Positions 8,902 through 17,427 of a stretch of DNA of 32,110 bases are shown in pieces. The number at the start of each line of letters is the position of its first letter. Positions within the stretch are counted from its first letter, which is position 1. This DNA comes from an uncultured Saprospiraceae bacterium. GTDB taxonomy: Bacteria > Bacteroidota > Bacteroidia > Chitinophagales > Saprospiraceae. The stretch lies in assembly GCA_937942435.1 (NCBI GenBank), contig CALDEM010000066.1:1-32110 (forward strand), read 5' to 3'. The translations under genes and the position numbers were made by a program. The notes under the pieces are model-generated. The model saw only the letters and a list, made by a program, of their open reading frames with translations. It did not search any database and was not told the origin of the DNA.

Positions 8902-9632
8902 CACCAGTCTTTTTTAGGTTTCTTCTTATTGCCAAATGATTTTCTCAACTTCTCTTGGACATTCTTTTCTTCATTCTCAATAACCTGTAGCAACTTTTCT
9001 GCATCTTCTTTACTTAGTTCTTGCGCTTCTTCTGGCAAAGTAGATTCTTCATCTTCTTGATTTTCTATCTCTGCTTCTGATTGTTGTTGATTCTCTTGTT
9101 CTTGCTCGCCTTCACCTTCTTGTGGTTGTTGCTCTTGGTTTTCTTCTTGACTCTCCTCACCCTCTTGTGGCTGATCACTTTCTTGCTGTTGATCCTGCTC
9201 CTGCTGTTCTTTTCTCATCAGCTTAGCGAGATACAAGTTTTGCCTTATGTCATCATCAGACGGATCTATATCGACTGCCTCTTTATACGACTCAATAGCA
9301 TCTTCTAATTGCCCACTCTGCAGTTGAGCATTACCAAGGTTAAACATTGCTTCAGCACGATCTTGATTGTCGGGCAAAGCATTTACAGAAGATTTATAAT
9401 GCTCCACTGCTTCTTCATATCGCTGTTGTTGGTACACTGTATTGCCTAGGTTAAAAGACCCTTTAGCATTGGGTTCTGTACTTGTTGCTTTACGATAACT
9501 CTCTTCAGCAACATCATAGCGCTCTTGCTTATATGCTTTATCGCCATCTCTCAGATGCTTATGAGCCGACTGTGCAGATATAGATAGAACAGATATGATC
9601 ATGACAAGGCTGATTGCTATTATTCTATTCAT
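8901..9632 (-). CDS. batC: BatC-like TPR protein
   Basis: A 243-residue exported protein. The signal peptide MNRIIAISLVMIISVLSISAQ is followed by about three tetratricopeptide repeats (25-135, with NLGNTVYQQQRYEEAVEHYK and NLGNAQLQSGQLEDAIESYK). A low-complexity Gln/Glu stretch (about 141-200) and a charged helical C-terminus complete it. TPRs mediate protein contacts, so it is likely a scaffold for the BatA/BatB/BatD assembly in the periplasm. I start it at the ATG at 9632, which begins the signal peptide. An upstream start at 9695 would overlap batB and bury the signal peptide behind 21 residues. Confidence 0.88.
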   Translation of the reverse strand: MNRIIAISLVMIISVLSISAQSAHKHLRDGDKAYKQERYDVAEESYRKATSTEPNAKGSFNLGNTVYQQQRYEEAVEHYKSSVNALPDNQDRAEAMFNLGNAQLQSGQLEDAIESYKEAVDIDPSDDDIRQNLYLAKLMRKEQQEQDQQQESDQPQEGEESQEENQEQQPQEGEGEQEQENQQQSEAEIENQEDEESTLPEEAQELSKEDAEKLLQVIENEEKNVQEKLRKSFGNKKKPKKDW

Positions 9633-9672
9633 ATTATCAAATTTATAAACCATTTGTTTTTGTCGCAAGTCC

Positions 9673-10689
9673 TCATGTGACACTTTCAGCGACAACTTCT
9701 TTTCTATCTGGAATCAAAAACTGTATCAACAGTAATAATAACCCTGCACCTATCAGATACTGGAAGTAACTATTATAATCTGTAAACGCTCTTTGCTCTA
9801 CTTCCTCTTTTTCTAATTTGTCAATCTCGCTCTTGATGGATGTGATGATTGAGTTGCCTTCACCAATTAGAAAAGACTTGCCTCCTCCAGATTGTGCTAG
9901 ACTTTTTATAAGTTCTTGGTTTAGCCTACTGGTTACAGGATTTCCTTCGTCATCTCTTTTGTATTGTTCTCCTGCTTGCGTTTTATATGGCACAAGTGCA
10001 CCTTCAGAGGTTCCTACTCCGATGGTATATATATTTAGACCCACTGCTTCAGCTTCACTCGCAGCAGCCACAGCTTCATCATCGTGACTCTCACCATCTG
10101 TAATGATGATCATAGCCCTCTGACTTGTTTTATCTTGCTCAAAAGATCTCAATGCCAGATTTATCGCTTCACTTATCGCGGTACCTTGTGTGCCTGCCTG
10201 ACTTGTATTAGCACTAGAGACAAACAATTCTGCCGCAGAATAATCACTCGTCAATGGCATCTGTAGATAGGCATTGCCTGCAAATAAGATCAATCCGAGC
10301 CGGTTGCCACGAAGGGCTCTGACAATATTTTGAGTAAGCCGCTTTGCGCGCTCCATACGATTAGGTGAGATGTCGGTAGCCATCATGCTTTGAGAGATAT
10401 CCAATGCTATAAAAACATCGGAGCTCTTGGCCATAACCTTCTCCTTCTTACTTCCCCATTGAGGATTAGCAAGCGCAAGTATAAAACTTAAAAGAGCCAC
10501 AGTGATCAAACCCATTTTGATATGGCTTCGTTTTGGAGCCTCCCCATCTATAAGTTTTTGTAACAACTCATTGTTACCAAGATGATCTCTTTGTCTTTGG
10601 CGATATTTCAAATATATGAGATACACGATCACCAACACTGGTATCATCCAGAGCCATATAAGGTGCGACATGTATTCGAATCTAAACAT
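9673..10689 (-). CDS. batB: BatB, membrane von Willebrand factor A protein
   Basis: A 338-residue membrane protein with two N-terminal helices (about 8-27 and 59-74), a vWA domain and a C-terminal helix (about 308-326, FQYLIGAGLLLLLIQFLI). The metal-ion-dependent adhesion site is DISQS at 97-101 (DxSxS); TDGESHDDEA supplies a later MIDAS aspartate. vWA domains bind partners through a coordinated divalent metal. In this operon the MoxR ATPase is thought to act on such proteins. It is encoded directly after batA with 13 bases between them. Confidence 0.93.
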   Translation of the reverse strand: MFRFEYMSHLIWLWMIPVLVIVYLIYLKYRQRQRDHLGNNELLQKLIDGEAPKRSHIKMGLITVALLSFILALANPQWGSKKEKVMAKSSDVFIALDISQSMMATDISPNRMERAKRLTQNIVRALRGNRLGLILFAGNAYLQMPLTSDYSAAELFVSSANTSQAGTQGTAISEAINLALRSFEQDKTSQRAMIIITDGESHDDEAVAAASEAEAVGLNIYTIGVGTSEGALVPYKTQAGEQYKRDDEGNPVTSRLNQELIKSLAQSGGGKSFLIGEGNSIITSIKSEIDKLEKEEVEQRAFTDYNSYFQYLIGAGLLLLLIQFLIPDRKEVVAESVT

Positions 10690-10702
10690 CTTTTATAATC
10701 TC

Positions 10703-11710
10703 TTAAGGTATCGTTTTAAAAACACTCATCCGCAGTAGGACTTCTAAAAAGAACAAGAGCATAGCTCCTAACAAAAAGGGTCTATATTCTTCACTATAAC
10801 GCTTGAATGTTGTAATCTCCATCTCCGTTTTCTCCAGAGCATCAATCTCTGTGTAGATCGCCTGAAGACTTTCTTCATCTGTCGCACGATAGTACTTACC
10901 ACCTGTTGACTCAGCTATTTGCGTAAGGAGTTGTTCATCGATGTTTACATTGACCATTCGGTAGAGATACTCACCGTTGCCTCTACGCGACTGCGGTGTC
11001 AACGCCCTACCCCGCGAGCCCACACCTATGGTATAGACTTTTGTACCCATCTCTTTTGCAATTTCTGCAGCAGTCATAGGTTTTATATAACCACTGTTGT
11101 TTACCCCATCAGTAAGGAGGATTACAACTTTACTTTTTGCTTCGCTATCTTTAACTCGATTAACTGAAGATGCAAGTCCCATACCTATCGCTGTACCATC
11201 TTCTAGTATGCCACACTGTAGTCCATCAAGAAAATCTTTTACAACTCTATGATCTGTCGTCAGCGGACATTGTGTGTAACTCTCCGCAGCAAATACAACT
11301 AATGCAATTCGATCATAAATACGCTTATCAATAAATGACTTAGCTACCTCCTTGCTTACGCTAAATCGATCAGGTTTAAAATCCTGAGACAACATACTAC
11401 TACTCACATCCATGGCTATGACTATATCGATGCCCTCTGCTTTAACTTCTTCTTCCTTGAGTGAGAGCTGTGGTCTCGCTATAGCTATGATCAATCCAAT
11501 CAGCGCAAGCAAACTTAAAATCGGTAAAAATGGATATAAGATGCTTCTCAATGATCGAAGTTCTCTTATCGGCTTGGTTGAAGAGATCGTCATAAAGACT
11601 TGCTGATCTCTCAATCTTTTAAAATACCATAACACAACCACCGGCACCAATAAAAGCAGGTACAACCACCACGGGTTTACAAATTCTATATTTTGAAACC
11701 AGCTAATCAT
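10703..11710 (-). CDS. batA: BatA, membrane von Willebrand factor A protein
   Basis: A 335-residue paralogue of BatB. It has N-terminal helices at about 14-30 and 58-78, a vWA domain with intact MIDAS DVSSS (101-105) and LLTDGVNNSG, and a C-terminal helix (PFLLGAMLLFFLEVLL). The vWA domain lies between membrane helices and faces the periplasm if the usual Bat topology holds. Its ATG overlaps the stop of the preceding gene by four bases (ATGA), which indicates translational coupling. Confidence 0.93.
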   Translation of the reverse strand: MISWFQNIEFVNPWWLYLLLLVPVVVLWYFKRLRDQQVFMTISSTKPIRELRSLRSILYPFLPILSLLALIGLIIAIARPQLSLKEEEVKAEGIDIVIAMDVSSSMLSQDFKPDRFSVSKEVAKSFIDKRIYDRIALVVFAAESYTQCPLTTDHRVVKDFLDGLQCGILEDGTAIGMGLASSVNRVKDSEAKSKVVILLTDGVNNSGYIKPMTAAEIAKEMGTKVYTIGVGSRGRALTPQSRRGNGEYLYRMVNVNIDEQLLTQIAESTGGKYYRATDEESLQAIYTEIDALEKTEMEITTFKRYSEEYRPFLLGAMLLFFLEVLLRMSVFKTIP

Positions 11711-12813
11711 ACATCCTCTTGATTATCAATTTCTTCTAATAGACTTTCATCTTTGAGTACTACCTGCTTCGTCTCATCTGCAGTTCGCTCTACAAACGAC
11801 TCCGCTTCTGTCATAAACGACTCATGTAAGTTTTCCTCAGGTCGCGCTTTTGCAAATTTTACTAAATCCGCAACTTGCAATATCCTTTTCAACGATATCA
11901 CATCATCTCCACTACTCAACTCTTCAGATAAGTTCTTAACGATCTCATCAGTCGTTGATTCTAAAGCAGAAATATCATACCTGCCTTCTAAGTATTCTCT
12001 TATAATATAAGTTAGCTCTGATTGGTATGTTTTGATATCGCCTTGTTGCCATAACTTCTTCCCTTTCAAGTCTGACAGCTTCTTAAGAGCTATCTGATGG
12101 GAAGGCACAAAGACATCCGGCGCTTCCACTATGATTTTTCTTTCTTCTCTATTTTTATAGTACCGAGTATATCCCCAGTATATCAAACCAAAGAGAATCG
12201 CCAACCCTATAATTATAAAGTAGATGAGATAATCAGACAGATTAGAAGCTTCTTCCTTTATAGTTTTTATCGGTGCAACTTGTAAAGAATCTTGTACTGG
12301 GGGCAACCCTCCCGGCGGCGCAACGAATAGTTGCATTTGATTTTCATTGACCGCTTGATCCTGTTGTCCATCTTTGGCATATAGAACAGCAGGATACAAC
12401 ATAACATTTGGGCCCGGGTCCCACATTCTAATTGAAAAAGTATGCTCCAGTATCAGCTGTGATCCTATGCTTGTTGTATCCCAAGTTAATTCTTCACCAG
12501 TAAAGAAACCATCATCATTAGCATCTTCCCATCCTCCAGCAGATAAGATTTCAAAATCAGCGATAGCTGGTATGACAGGCTGCGTTGTGTCGACATTAGC
12601 TTTAGCAGTCTGTAGACCGCTGTATATAGAATCCAAAAAATAACCCGTTACAGCGAGCACATTGACTCCCTTCTCCACTTCTACTGTGAGCCTCATATCA
12701 ACTGCATCGCCTATGACCACTGTATCACTTGCAAACCCTCCAAGCACCTCTACCTGGCTATGAGACAGTTGGCCGATCAATAGCAGAAAAAAAACACCAA
12801 AACTTCTCATCAT
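11707..12813 (-). CDS. Bat-operon membrane protein with DUF4381-like tail and EF-hand-like loop
   Basis: A 368-residue protein: signal peptide (1-20, ending LSHSQ), periplasmic beta domain (about 21-180), one membrane helix (about 195-216) and a cytoplasmic helical domain (about 235-345). The tail, with LKKLSDLKGKKLWQQGDIK and TYIIREYLEGRYDISALESTTDEI, resembles the DUF4381-type domain found beside vWA/MoxR genes. In the periplasmic part, residues 97-108 read DANDDGFFTGEE and fit the DxNxDGxxxxxE calcium-binding loop. The gene overlaps both neighbours by four bases (ATGA junctions), so it is an integral part of the operon. The domain names come from motif recognition, not a search. Confidence 0.75.
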   Translation of the reverse strand: MMRSFGVFFLLLIGQLSHSQVEVLGGFASDTVVIGDAVDMRLTVEVEKGVNVLAVTGYFLDSIYSGLQTAKANVDTTQPVIPAIADFEILSAGGWEDANDDGFFTGEELTWDTTSIGSQLILEHTFSIRMWDPGPNVMLYPAVLYAKDGQQDQAVNENQMQLFVAPPGGLPPVQDSLQVAPIKTIKEEASNLSDYLIYFIIIGLAILFGLIYWGYTRYYKNREERKIIVEAPDVFVPSHQIALKKLSDLKGKKLWQQGDIKTYQSELTYIIREYLEGRYDISALESTTDEIVKNLSEELSSGDDVISLKRILQVADLVKFAKARPEENLHESFMTEAESFVERTADETKQVVLKDESLLEEIDNQEDV

Positions 12814-13685
12814 CTCTTATGCCTATTTTTAAAAAAGTACATAAGATTCTTGACGTAGTCCTCTTTGGTATTGATCGTAAGTATCGAAGCACCACTTCTT
12901 TGAAAAGCACTCCTAAAGTAGGACGTCCGATTCGTGAAGTGAGCTGCATACTTCTCTCTTAGTTTTTTAGAAGAAGTATCTATGAGTTGCTTCTCTCCTG
13001 TTTCTGCATCAGATACTTTGATCAGCCCAACATTAGGTAGTTCTGATTCTAAATCATCATAAACTCTGACACCTATAATATCATGTTTTCGTGCTGCAAT
13101 CTTTAACACACTATCATATCCGTCATCCATAAAATCAGAAAGCAAAAAGGCTATGCTTCTTTTCTTAATGACGCTATTAAGATACTTCAGTGCTTCCTCA
13201 ACATTAGTTCCTTGACCTTCTGGTTTAAAGTAGATGAGCTCTCTGATGATCCTTAGTATGTGGTTTCGACCTTTCTTGGGAGGTATATATTTTTCTACTT
13301 TGTCAGTAAATAATATAGCACCTACCTTATCATGATTGGTTAATGCAGAAAAGCCCAGTGTAGCGCAAAGTTCAGTATTGATTTCACTTTTAAATTGATT
13401 AACTGTACCAAAAAAAGAAGATTTACTCATATCCACCAAAAATACTACAGTAAGCTCACGTTCTTCTTCAAACACCTTAACATGAGGATCACCACTTCGC
13501 GCAGTTACATTCCAATCTATGTTTCTGATATCATCACCATAATGATAATCTCTAACCTCACTAAAGGACATCCCTCTACCTTTAAAGGCACTACTATACT
13601 CTCCAGAAAAAAGATGCTTACTCAGCTCTTTGGTCTTAATCTCTATCTTTCTAACTTTCTTAAGTATCTCAGCTGTTGTACTCAT
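12810..13685 (-). CDS. DUF58 domain protein of the MoxR/Bat operon
   Basis: A 291-residue cytoplasmic-looking protein. The DUF58 signature SEVRDYHYGDDIRNIDWNVTAR sits at about 42-63 and leads into a vWA-like fold with DMSKS at 85-89. DUF58 proteins almost always accompany MoxR ATPases and are presumed partners or substrates; the mechanism is not established. Unlike many family members it has no N-terminal membrane helices. The next gene starts inside its stop codon. Confidence 0.92.
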   Translation of the reverse strand: MSTTAEILKKVRKIEIKTKELSKHLFSGEYSSAFKGRGMSFSEVRDYHYGDDIRNIDWNVTARSGDPHVKVFEEERELTVVFLVDMSKSSFFGTVNQFKSEINTELCATLGFSALTNHDKVGAILFTDKVEKYIPPKKGRNHILRIIRELIYFKPEGQGTNVEEALKYLNSVIKKRSIAFLLSDFMDDGYDSVLKIAARKHDIIGVRVYDDLESELPNVGLIKVSDAETGEKQLIDTSSKKLREKYAAHFTNRTSYFRSAFQRSGASILTINTKEDYVKNLMYFFKNRHKR

Positions 13686-13686
13686 A

Positions 13687-14937
13687 CTAAGTTCTTCCTT
13701 TTATAAAGTTAGAAAGAGATTTGTCATCTATAAATCCTGATATCTCATCATATGGTATCAAGATATGTCTACGCCCATATATAAAGTTATAATCTGTAAA
13801 GAACACAATCCCTTGTTCAGTCAAGTTGTAATAGGTAAAAGGTACATCCTTTAGCAACTTGCGAATGATAGATCCTTCTTTGGCAATAATGGCTCGCTTT
13901 TGGTTTTCTAATAAGGACTTTAAAAAGTATGAAAAATTAAAATCCTTCCTCCATATTTCTCTGATTTTATAAAACTTTTTCTTGTTTCGATCAAAAGTAA
14001 AAGTGATTGTAGACGTACGAGGTTCTGTTGTACTATAAAAGGTTAGATAACCACTGATTATATCTTCAGTCACTAAGGAGATGTAAAAATCTCCAATCGC
14101 TTTATTCTCAAGCCTATCTGATGGCTCCCACTCTTCATCGCTACCTAACTCCGGGAGGGCTTTTTGATAATTAAGGAGTTGTTGAGCTATAACATCCTCA
14201 ATATGAGAATCAAACTTTTCTTCTCCTACGAAAGGGTATCTAAAATTATAAAAATGATCAAACATATGACCGCTTCTGTTTTTGATGACTACACTTTCTT
14301 TATATTCATAAAGTTCGCTACCTACACTGACCATACGATCAGATATCGACATATCTTCTTTAGAACCATCTGGCATCACCAATACGCAAGCATATGATGC
14401 CGTTGGGCAAGTATAATCACACCACTTCAGAAGATTTTCATCATTGGATAACTTCACTGCTTGATTGTCAGGCCACAACATCAACTGATCTGTTCGCCCT
14501 TCTAATTTGATCTGATAGATCTTGACTTCACCCGTTCTATTAGCCGCTTCAGACCCCGACAAAGCATAACTCTTTGTATGATTATAGTTGGACCATTCAA
14601 GATCATACCGACCCTTGTCTCTAGTCCCAGAGATAACACCCGACACCCTTGCATAATTATCAAACTCATAAAAAGTTACAGTGGAGTCCGAACATTCGCC
14701 TTCTAGCGATAGTGGCTCAAGGTCACTTAGTTTTAAGGCACCATTGCACTCTTCTATCCCTTCTGTAAACAATAATTGAAAAGGCATGCTCTGATCAAAG
14801 TAACCTGTCACTGTTGTCATCTCCTCTTTGAGATCATTGCTCAAGTCATTGCGTAGATCTTCTGAGATACGATCTTGCCCCATGAGTGATATACTCAAAA
14901 TAGCAATTAGAAAGATGGTGATGATATTACTTTTCAC
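13687..14937 (-). CDS. secreted protein with DUF3298/RsiV-like C-terminus
   Basis: A 416-residue protein starting with GTG at 14937. A signal peptide (MKSNIITIFLIAILSISLMGQ) precedes a mixed alpha/beta domain. The first 250 residues are not recognised; they contain several cysteines (such as CDYTCPTASYAC), possibly disulfide-bonded. The C-terminal 180 residues resemble the DUF4163/DUF3298 arrangement of RsiV and PdaC. GDFYISLVTEDIISGYL and later YYNLTEQGIVFFTDYNFIYG (about 369-388) with ILIPYDEISGFI match the family pattern of LTExGLVFYF and IPYSEL. RsiV-type domains bind lysozyme, but that function is not claimed here. Its place between moxR and the DUF58 gene (gaps of 12 and 1 base) shows co-expression with the Bat system. 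Confidence 0.6.
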   Translation of the reverse strand: MKSNIITIFLIAILSISLMGQDRISEDLRNDLSNDLKEEMTTVTGYFDQSMPFQLLFTEGIEECNGALKLSDLEPLSLEGECSDSTVTFYEFDNYARVSGVISGTRDKGRYDLEWSNYNHTKSYALSGSEAANRTGEVKIYQIKLEGRTDQLMLWPDNQAVKLSNDENLLKWCDYTCPTASYACVLVMPDGSKEDMSISDRMVSVGSELYEYKESVVIKNRSGHMFDHFYNFRYPFVGEEKFDSHIEDVIAQQLLNYQKALPELGSDEEWEPSDRLENKAIGDFYISLVTEDIISGYLTFYSTTEPRTSTITFTFDRNKKKFYKIREIWRKDFNFSYFLKSLLENQKRAIIAKEGSIIRKLLKDVPFTYYNLTEQGIVFFTDYNFIYGRRHILIPYDEISGFIDDKSLSNFIKGRT

Positions 14938-14949
14938 GAGCAGCTTAGC

Positions 14950-15948
14950 TTAAGGTACTTCTACTCTACTTAAGATCTGAGCTATGATATCTTCTTGGTT
15001 GATATTTTCAGCTTCAGCTTCATAGGTGATACCGATCCTATGTCTCATCACATCAGAACAGACATTACGTACATCATCAGGGATGACATATCCTCTGCGT
15101 TGGATAAACGCATAAGCTCTCGATGCCAATGCCAAGTTGATACTCGCTCTTGGCGATCCACCATAACTAATTAAGCCATCCAAAGAATCCAAGCCATAAT
15201 CTTTAGGGTTTCTAGACGCAAAGACGATATCTATGATGTACTGCTCAACCTTCTCATCCATGTATATACTCCTGACCAGCTTTCTCGCCTTCAATATTTT
15301 CTCTTGATCAACAACTGGGCTAATCTTTTGCCCTATGGATCCAGATATATTTCTTCTGACGATCTCAAGCTCATCTTCTTTTGTAGGGTATCCTATATTG
15401 ACCTTGAGCATAAACCTATCCGTTTGAGCTTCAGGCAGTGGATATGTACCTTCTTGCTCTATAGGATTTTGAGTAGCCAGTACTAAGAAAGGCTCTTCTA
15501 ATTTGAAAGTCTCTTTGCCAATCGTTACTTGCCGCTCTTGCATCGCCTCTAAAAGTGCACTCTGGACTTTAGCAGGCGCTCTGTTAATCTCATCTGCTAA
15601 GATGAAATTAGAAAATATAGGCCCCTTTCGGACGCTAAACTCATTGGTCTTTTGATTATAAATCATTGTACCCAAGATGTCCGCTGGCAGTAAGTCAGGG
15701 GTAAACTGTATCCTACTATAAGAAGCATTGATAATAGATGACAGCGTCTTAATCGCCAATGTTTTGGCCAATCCAGGTAGTCCCTCTAACAGGACGTGCC
15801 CATTGGATAACAATCCGAGTAGTAGCCTCTGTATCATGTTATCTTGACCTACTATTACTTTTGCTGCTTCCCTCTGTATATCATCCAAAAAGGCGCTATC
15901 TATCTGGATCTGCTGATTAAGTGCTTCTATATCTACAGCTGCTTGCAT
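14950..15948 (-). CDS. MoxR family AAA+ ATPase
   Basis: A 332-residue AAA+ ATPase of the MoxR class, chaperone-like enzymes that act on vWA proteins encoded beside them. Walker A is GLPGLAKT (56-63), Walker B ILADE (116-120) with the MoxR-typical INRAPAKVQSALLEAMQE after it, and sensor 1 ATQNP (158-162). RASINLALASRAYA near the C-terminus is the usual sensor-2/lid region. It is the first gene of the run, preceded by a 111-base gap that should hold the operon promoter, although no exact TAnnTTTG was found there. Confidence 0.95.
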   Translation of the reverse strand: MQAAVDIEALNQQIQIDSAFLDDIQREAAKVIVGQDNMIQRLLLGLLSNGHVLLEGLPGLAKTLAIKTLSSIINASYSRIQFTPDLLPADILGTMIYNQKTNEFSVRKGPIFSNFILADEINRAPAKVQSALLEAMQERQVTIGKETFKLEEPFLVLATQNPIEQEGTYPLPEAQTDRFMLKVNIGYPTKEDELEIVRRNISGSIGQKISPVVDQEKILKARKLVRSIYMDEKVEQYIIDIVFASRNPKDYGLDSLDGLISYGGSPRASINLALASRAYAFIQRRGYVIPDDVRNVCSDVMRHRIGITYEAEAENINQEDIIAQILSRVEVP

Positions 15949-16059
15949 ATGATTATTGTTTGTAAAACTTATTATTAGATATCTCGAAATTGAAGATGCA
16001 AAAATTGCAAATTCTCCGAGAAGAAAACGAAGATAAGAATACTATCTTTTGAGAAGCAC

Positions 16060-16386
16060 CTACTCAATGATAGGTTTAACAGTTTGTTTAGAATTTACAA
16101 CAGTACTATCTGTCTTTACGTAGTCTGGCTTAGGGGGGACAAACGGTCTATATAGAGAATCCTTAAGCGGATTAATCTGCAATAGACTGATCAACGAGTC
16201 CACAACTAGCTCCGCTTCCTCATCAGCTTCTTTATCACAAAGCAGTTTTTGCTCCATAATGAAAAGCTCTATCTTACGCTCGTACTCTTGTATGACGAGG
16301 CGATCAAACTCTTCTTCTGAGATACCACAGCTGCCCAACAAAAGAGCAATGAGTATAGGAGATATGTACTTCCAGTTAATTACCAC
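16060..16386 (-). CDS. small lipoprotein downstream of lptB (second of two)
   Basis: A 108-residue protein with a GTG start at 16386. The signal peptide ends in the lipobox LLGSC (Cys20), so it should be lipid-anchored in the envelope. The mature part is a charged helix (EEEFDRLVIQEYERKIELF, then VVDSLISLL) followed by a proline-rich tail. It overlaps the preceding small lipoprotein gene by 11 bases and shares with it the layout of lipobox, charged helix and a DSLI motif. Its position after lptB hints at an envelope or LPS-related role; no function is known to me. Confidence 0.7.
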   Translation of the reverse strand: MVINWKYISPILIALLLGSCGISEEEFDRLVIQEYERKIELFIMEQKLLCDKEADEEAELVVDSLISLLQINPLKDSLYRPFVPPKPDYVKTDSTVVNSKQTVKPIIE

Positions 16387-16687
16387 CAGTGATATTGTTG
16401 ATACTCTTACGTTCCAAGATGATCAGCGAGTCCGCCTTCACCTTGACTAAACTATCCTTATGAGCGACACAGATACTATCGAGCTCTTTTTTTAAGACTC
16501 TCTTCCTCCTAGCGAACATGGTGTCAGCTCTATACTGTATCTCAGGAGGAAGTATGTTGGCCACGTTGTTATTATCCCCACATGATCCAAGCGATATAGA
16601 TCCCATTATCAACCATAGGAAGCAAAAGATAGCTGCGTAGTTGCAGTAGCTGATACAATTGATACTTCCGGACCTAACCAAAATCAA
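16376..16687 (-). CDS. small lipoprotein downstream of lptB (first of two)
   Basis: A 103-residue protein with a probable TTG start at 16687 and a rather long signal segment. The hydrophobic part ([12 protein letters not shown]) runs into the lipobox SLGSC (Cys36). The mature portion is a charged helix ([20 protein letters not shown], then VKADSLIIL), apparently a diverged relative of the next small lipoprotein. It overlaps the 3' end of lptB by 14 bases, implying coupled translation. The start is uncertain because the only internal ATG (Met28) would leave too short a signal peptide. Confidence 0.6.
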   Translation of the reverse strand: MILVRSGSINCISYCNYAAIFCFLWLIMGSISLGSCGDNNNVANILPPEIQYRADTMFARRKRVLKKELDSICVAHKDSLVKVKADSLIILERKSINNITGGN

Positions 16688-17417
16688 TCACTTTTTTTCT
16701 CAACTCAAAGTTTTGCCCCAAGTAGACTCTTCGCACCATCTCATCTGCTGCAAGTTCTTCTGCAGAACCATCCATAAGGATATTGCCCTCAAACATCAGA
16801 TAGGCTCGATCTATGATACTTAGCGTCTCTTGTACGTTATGATCGGTGATCAGTATACCGATATCTTTCATCTTCAGTCGAGCCACGATCTGCTGGATAT
16901 CCTCGACAGCGATAGGGTCTATCCCCGCAAATGGCTCATCTAAAAGAATAAACTTAGGATCACTCGCAAGTGCACGAGCGATCTCCGTACGTCGACGTTC
17001 GCCCCCAGAAAGTGAGTTGCCTAAGTTCTTTCTTACTTTTTCTAAGCCAAACTCTTTAAGGAGTTCTTCCTTCTTGTCTTTTTGTTCTGCCTTACTGAGC
17101 GGTGTCATCTCAAGCACGGCTTTAAGGTTGTCTTCTACCGTCAACTTCCTAAACACTGATGCCTCTTGCGGCAGATAGCCTATCCCCAATCTAGCGCGCT
17201 TGTACATAGCCATATTGGTGATATCCGTATCGTCTAGGTAGACTGCACCTCCATCGGGCTGCACAAAACCTACAGTCATGTAAAAGGTTGTAGTCTTACC
17301 CGCCCCATTAGGTCCCAACAAACCGACGATCTCACCTTGGCCAACCTTGACAGAGACCTCCTTGACAACCTGACGGCCGCCATAACTCTTTACTAGTTTG
17401 TCAGTACGTAATACCAT
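16674..17417 (-). CDS. lptB: LPS export ABC transporter ATPase
   Basis: LptB is the cytoplasmic ATPase of the LptB2FG complex that extracts lipopolysaccharide from the inner membrane and drives it towards the outer membrane. The 247-residue length is normal. Walker A is GPNGAGKTT (35-43), the ABC signature LSGGE (136-140), Walker B ILLDE (157-161) and the switch histidine His193 in [26 protein letters not shown] is characteristic of LptB compared with other ABC ATPases. It starts 11 bases after the large Ig-like lipoprotein gene. Confidence 0.95.
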   Translation of the reverse strand: MVLRTDKLVKSYGGRQVVKEVSVKVGQGEIVGLLGPNGAGKTTTFYMTVGFVQPDGGAVYLDDTDITNMAMYKRARLGIGYLPQEASVFRKLTVEDNLKAVLEMTPLSKAEQKDKKEELLKEFGLEKVRKNLGNSLSGGERRRTEIARALASDPKFILLDEPFAGIDPIAVEDIQQIVARLKMKDIGILITDHNVQETLSIIDRAYLMFEGNILMDGSAEELAADEMVRRVYLGQNFELRKKVIDFG

Positions 17418-17427
17418 AGACGATACC

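Noticed and set aside
9081..9308. A leucine-rich open frame on the plus strand that looks like a small membrane protein.
   Set aside because: It is the antisense shadow of the Gln/Glu repeats of BatC; the repeated codons read as Leu on the other strand.
16030..16048. AAGATA...TATCTT hairpin after the second small lipoprotein gene as a terminator.
   Set aside because: The stem is only 6 bp and AT-rich, and the minus-strand sequence after it (CGTTTTCTTC) is a poor T-tract.
15949..16059. A promoter for the MoxR/Bat operon at TGCAAAAATTGCA (15997-16009).
   Set aside because: No exact TAnnTTTG with a spaced TTTG could be placed. The inverted repeat is short and may be chance in AT-rich DNA.
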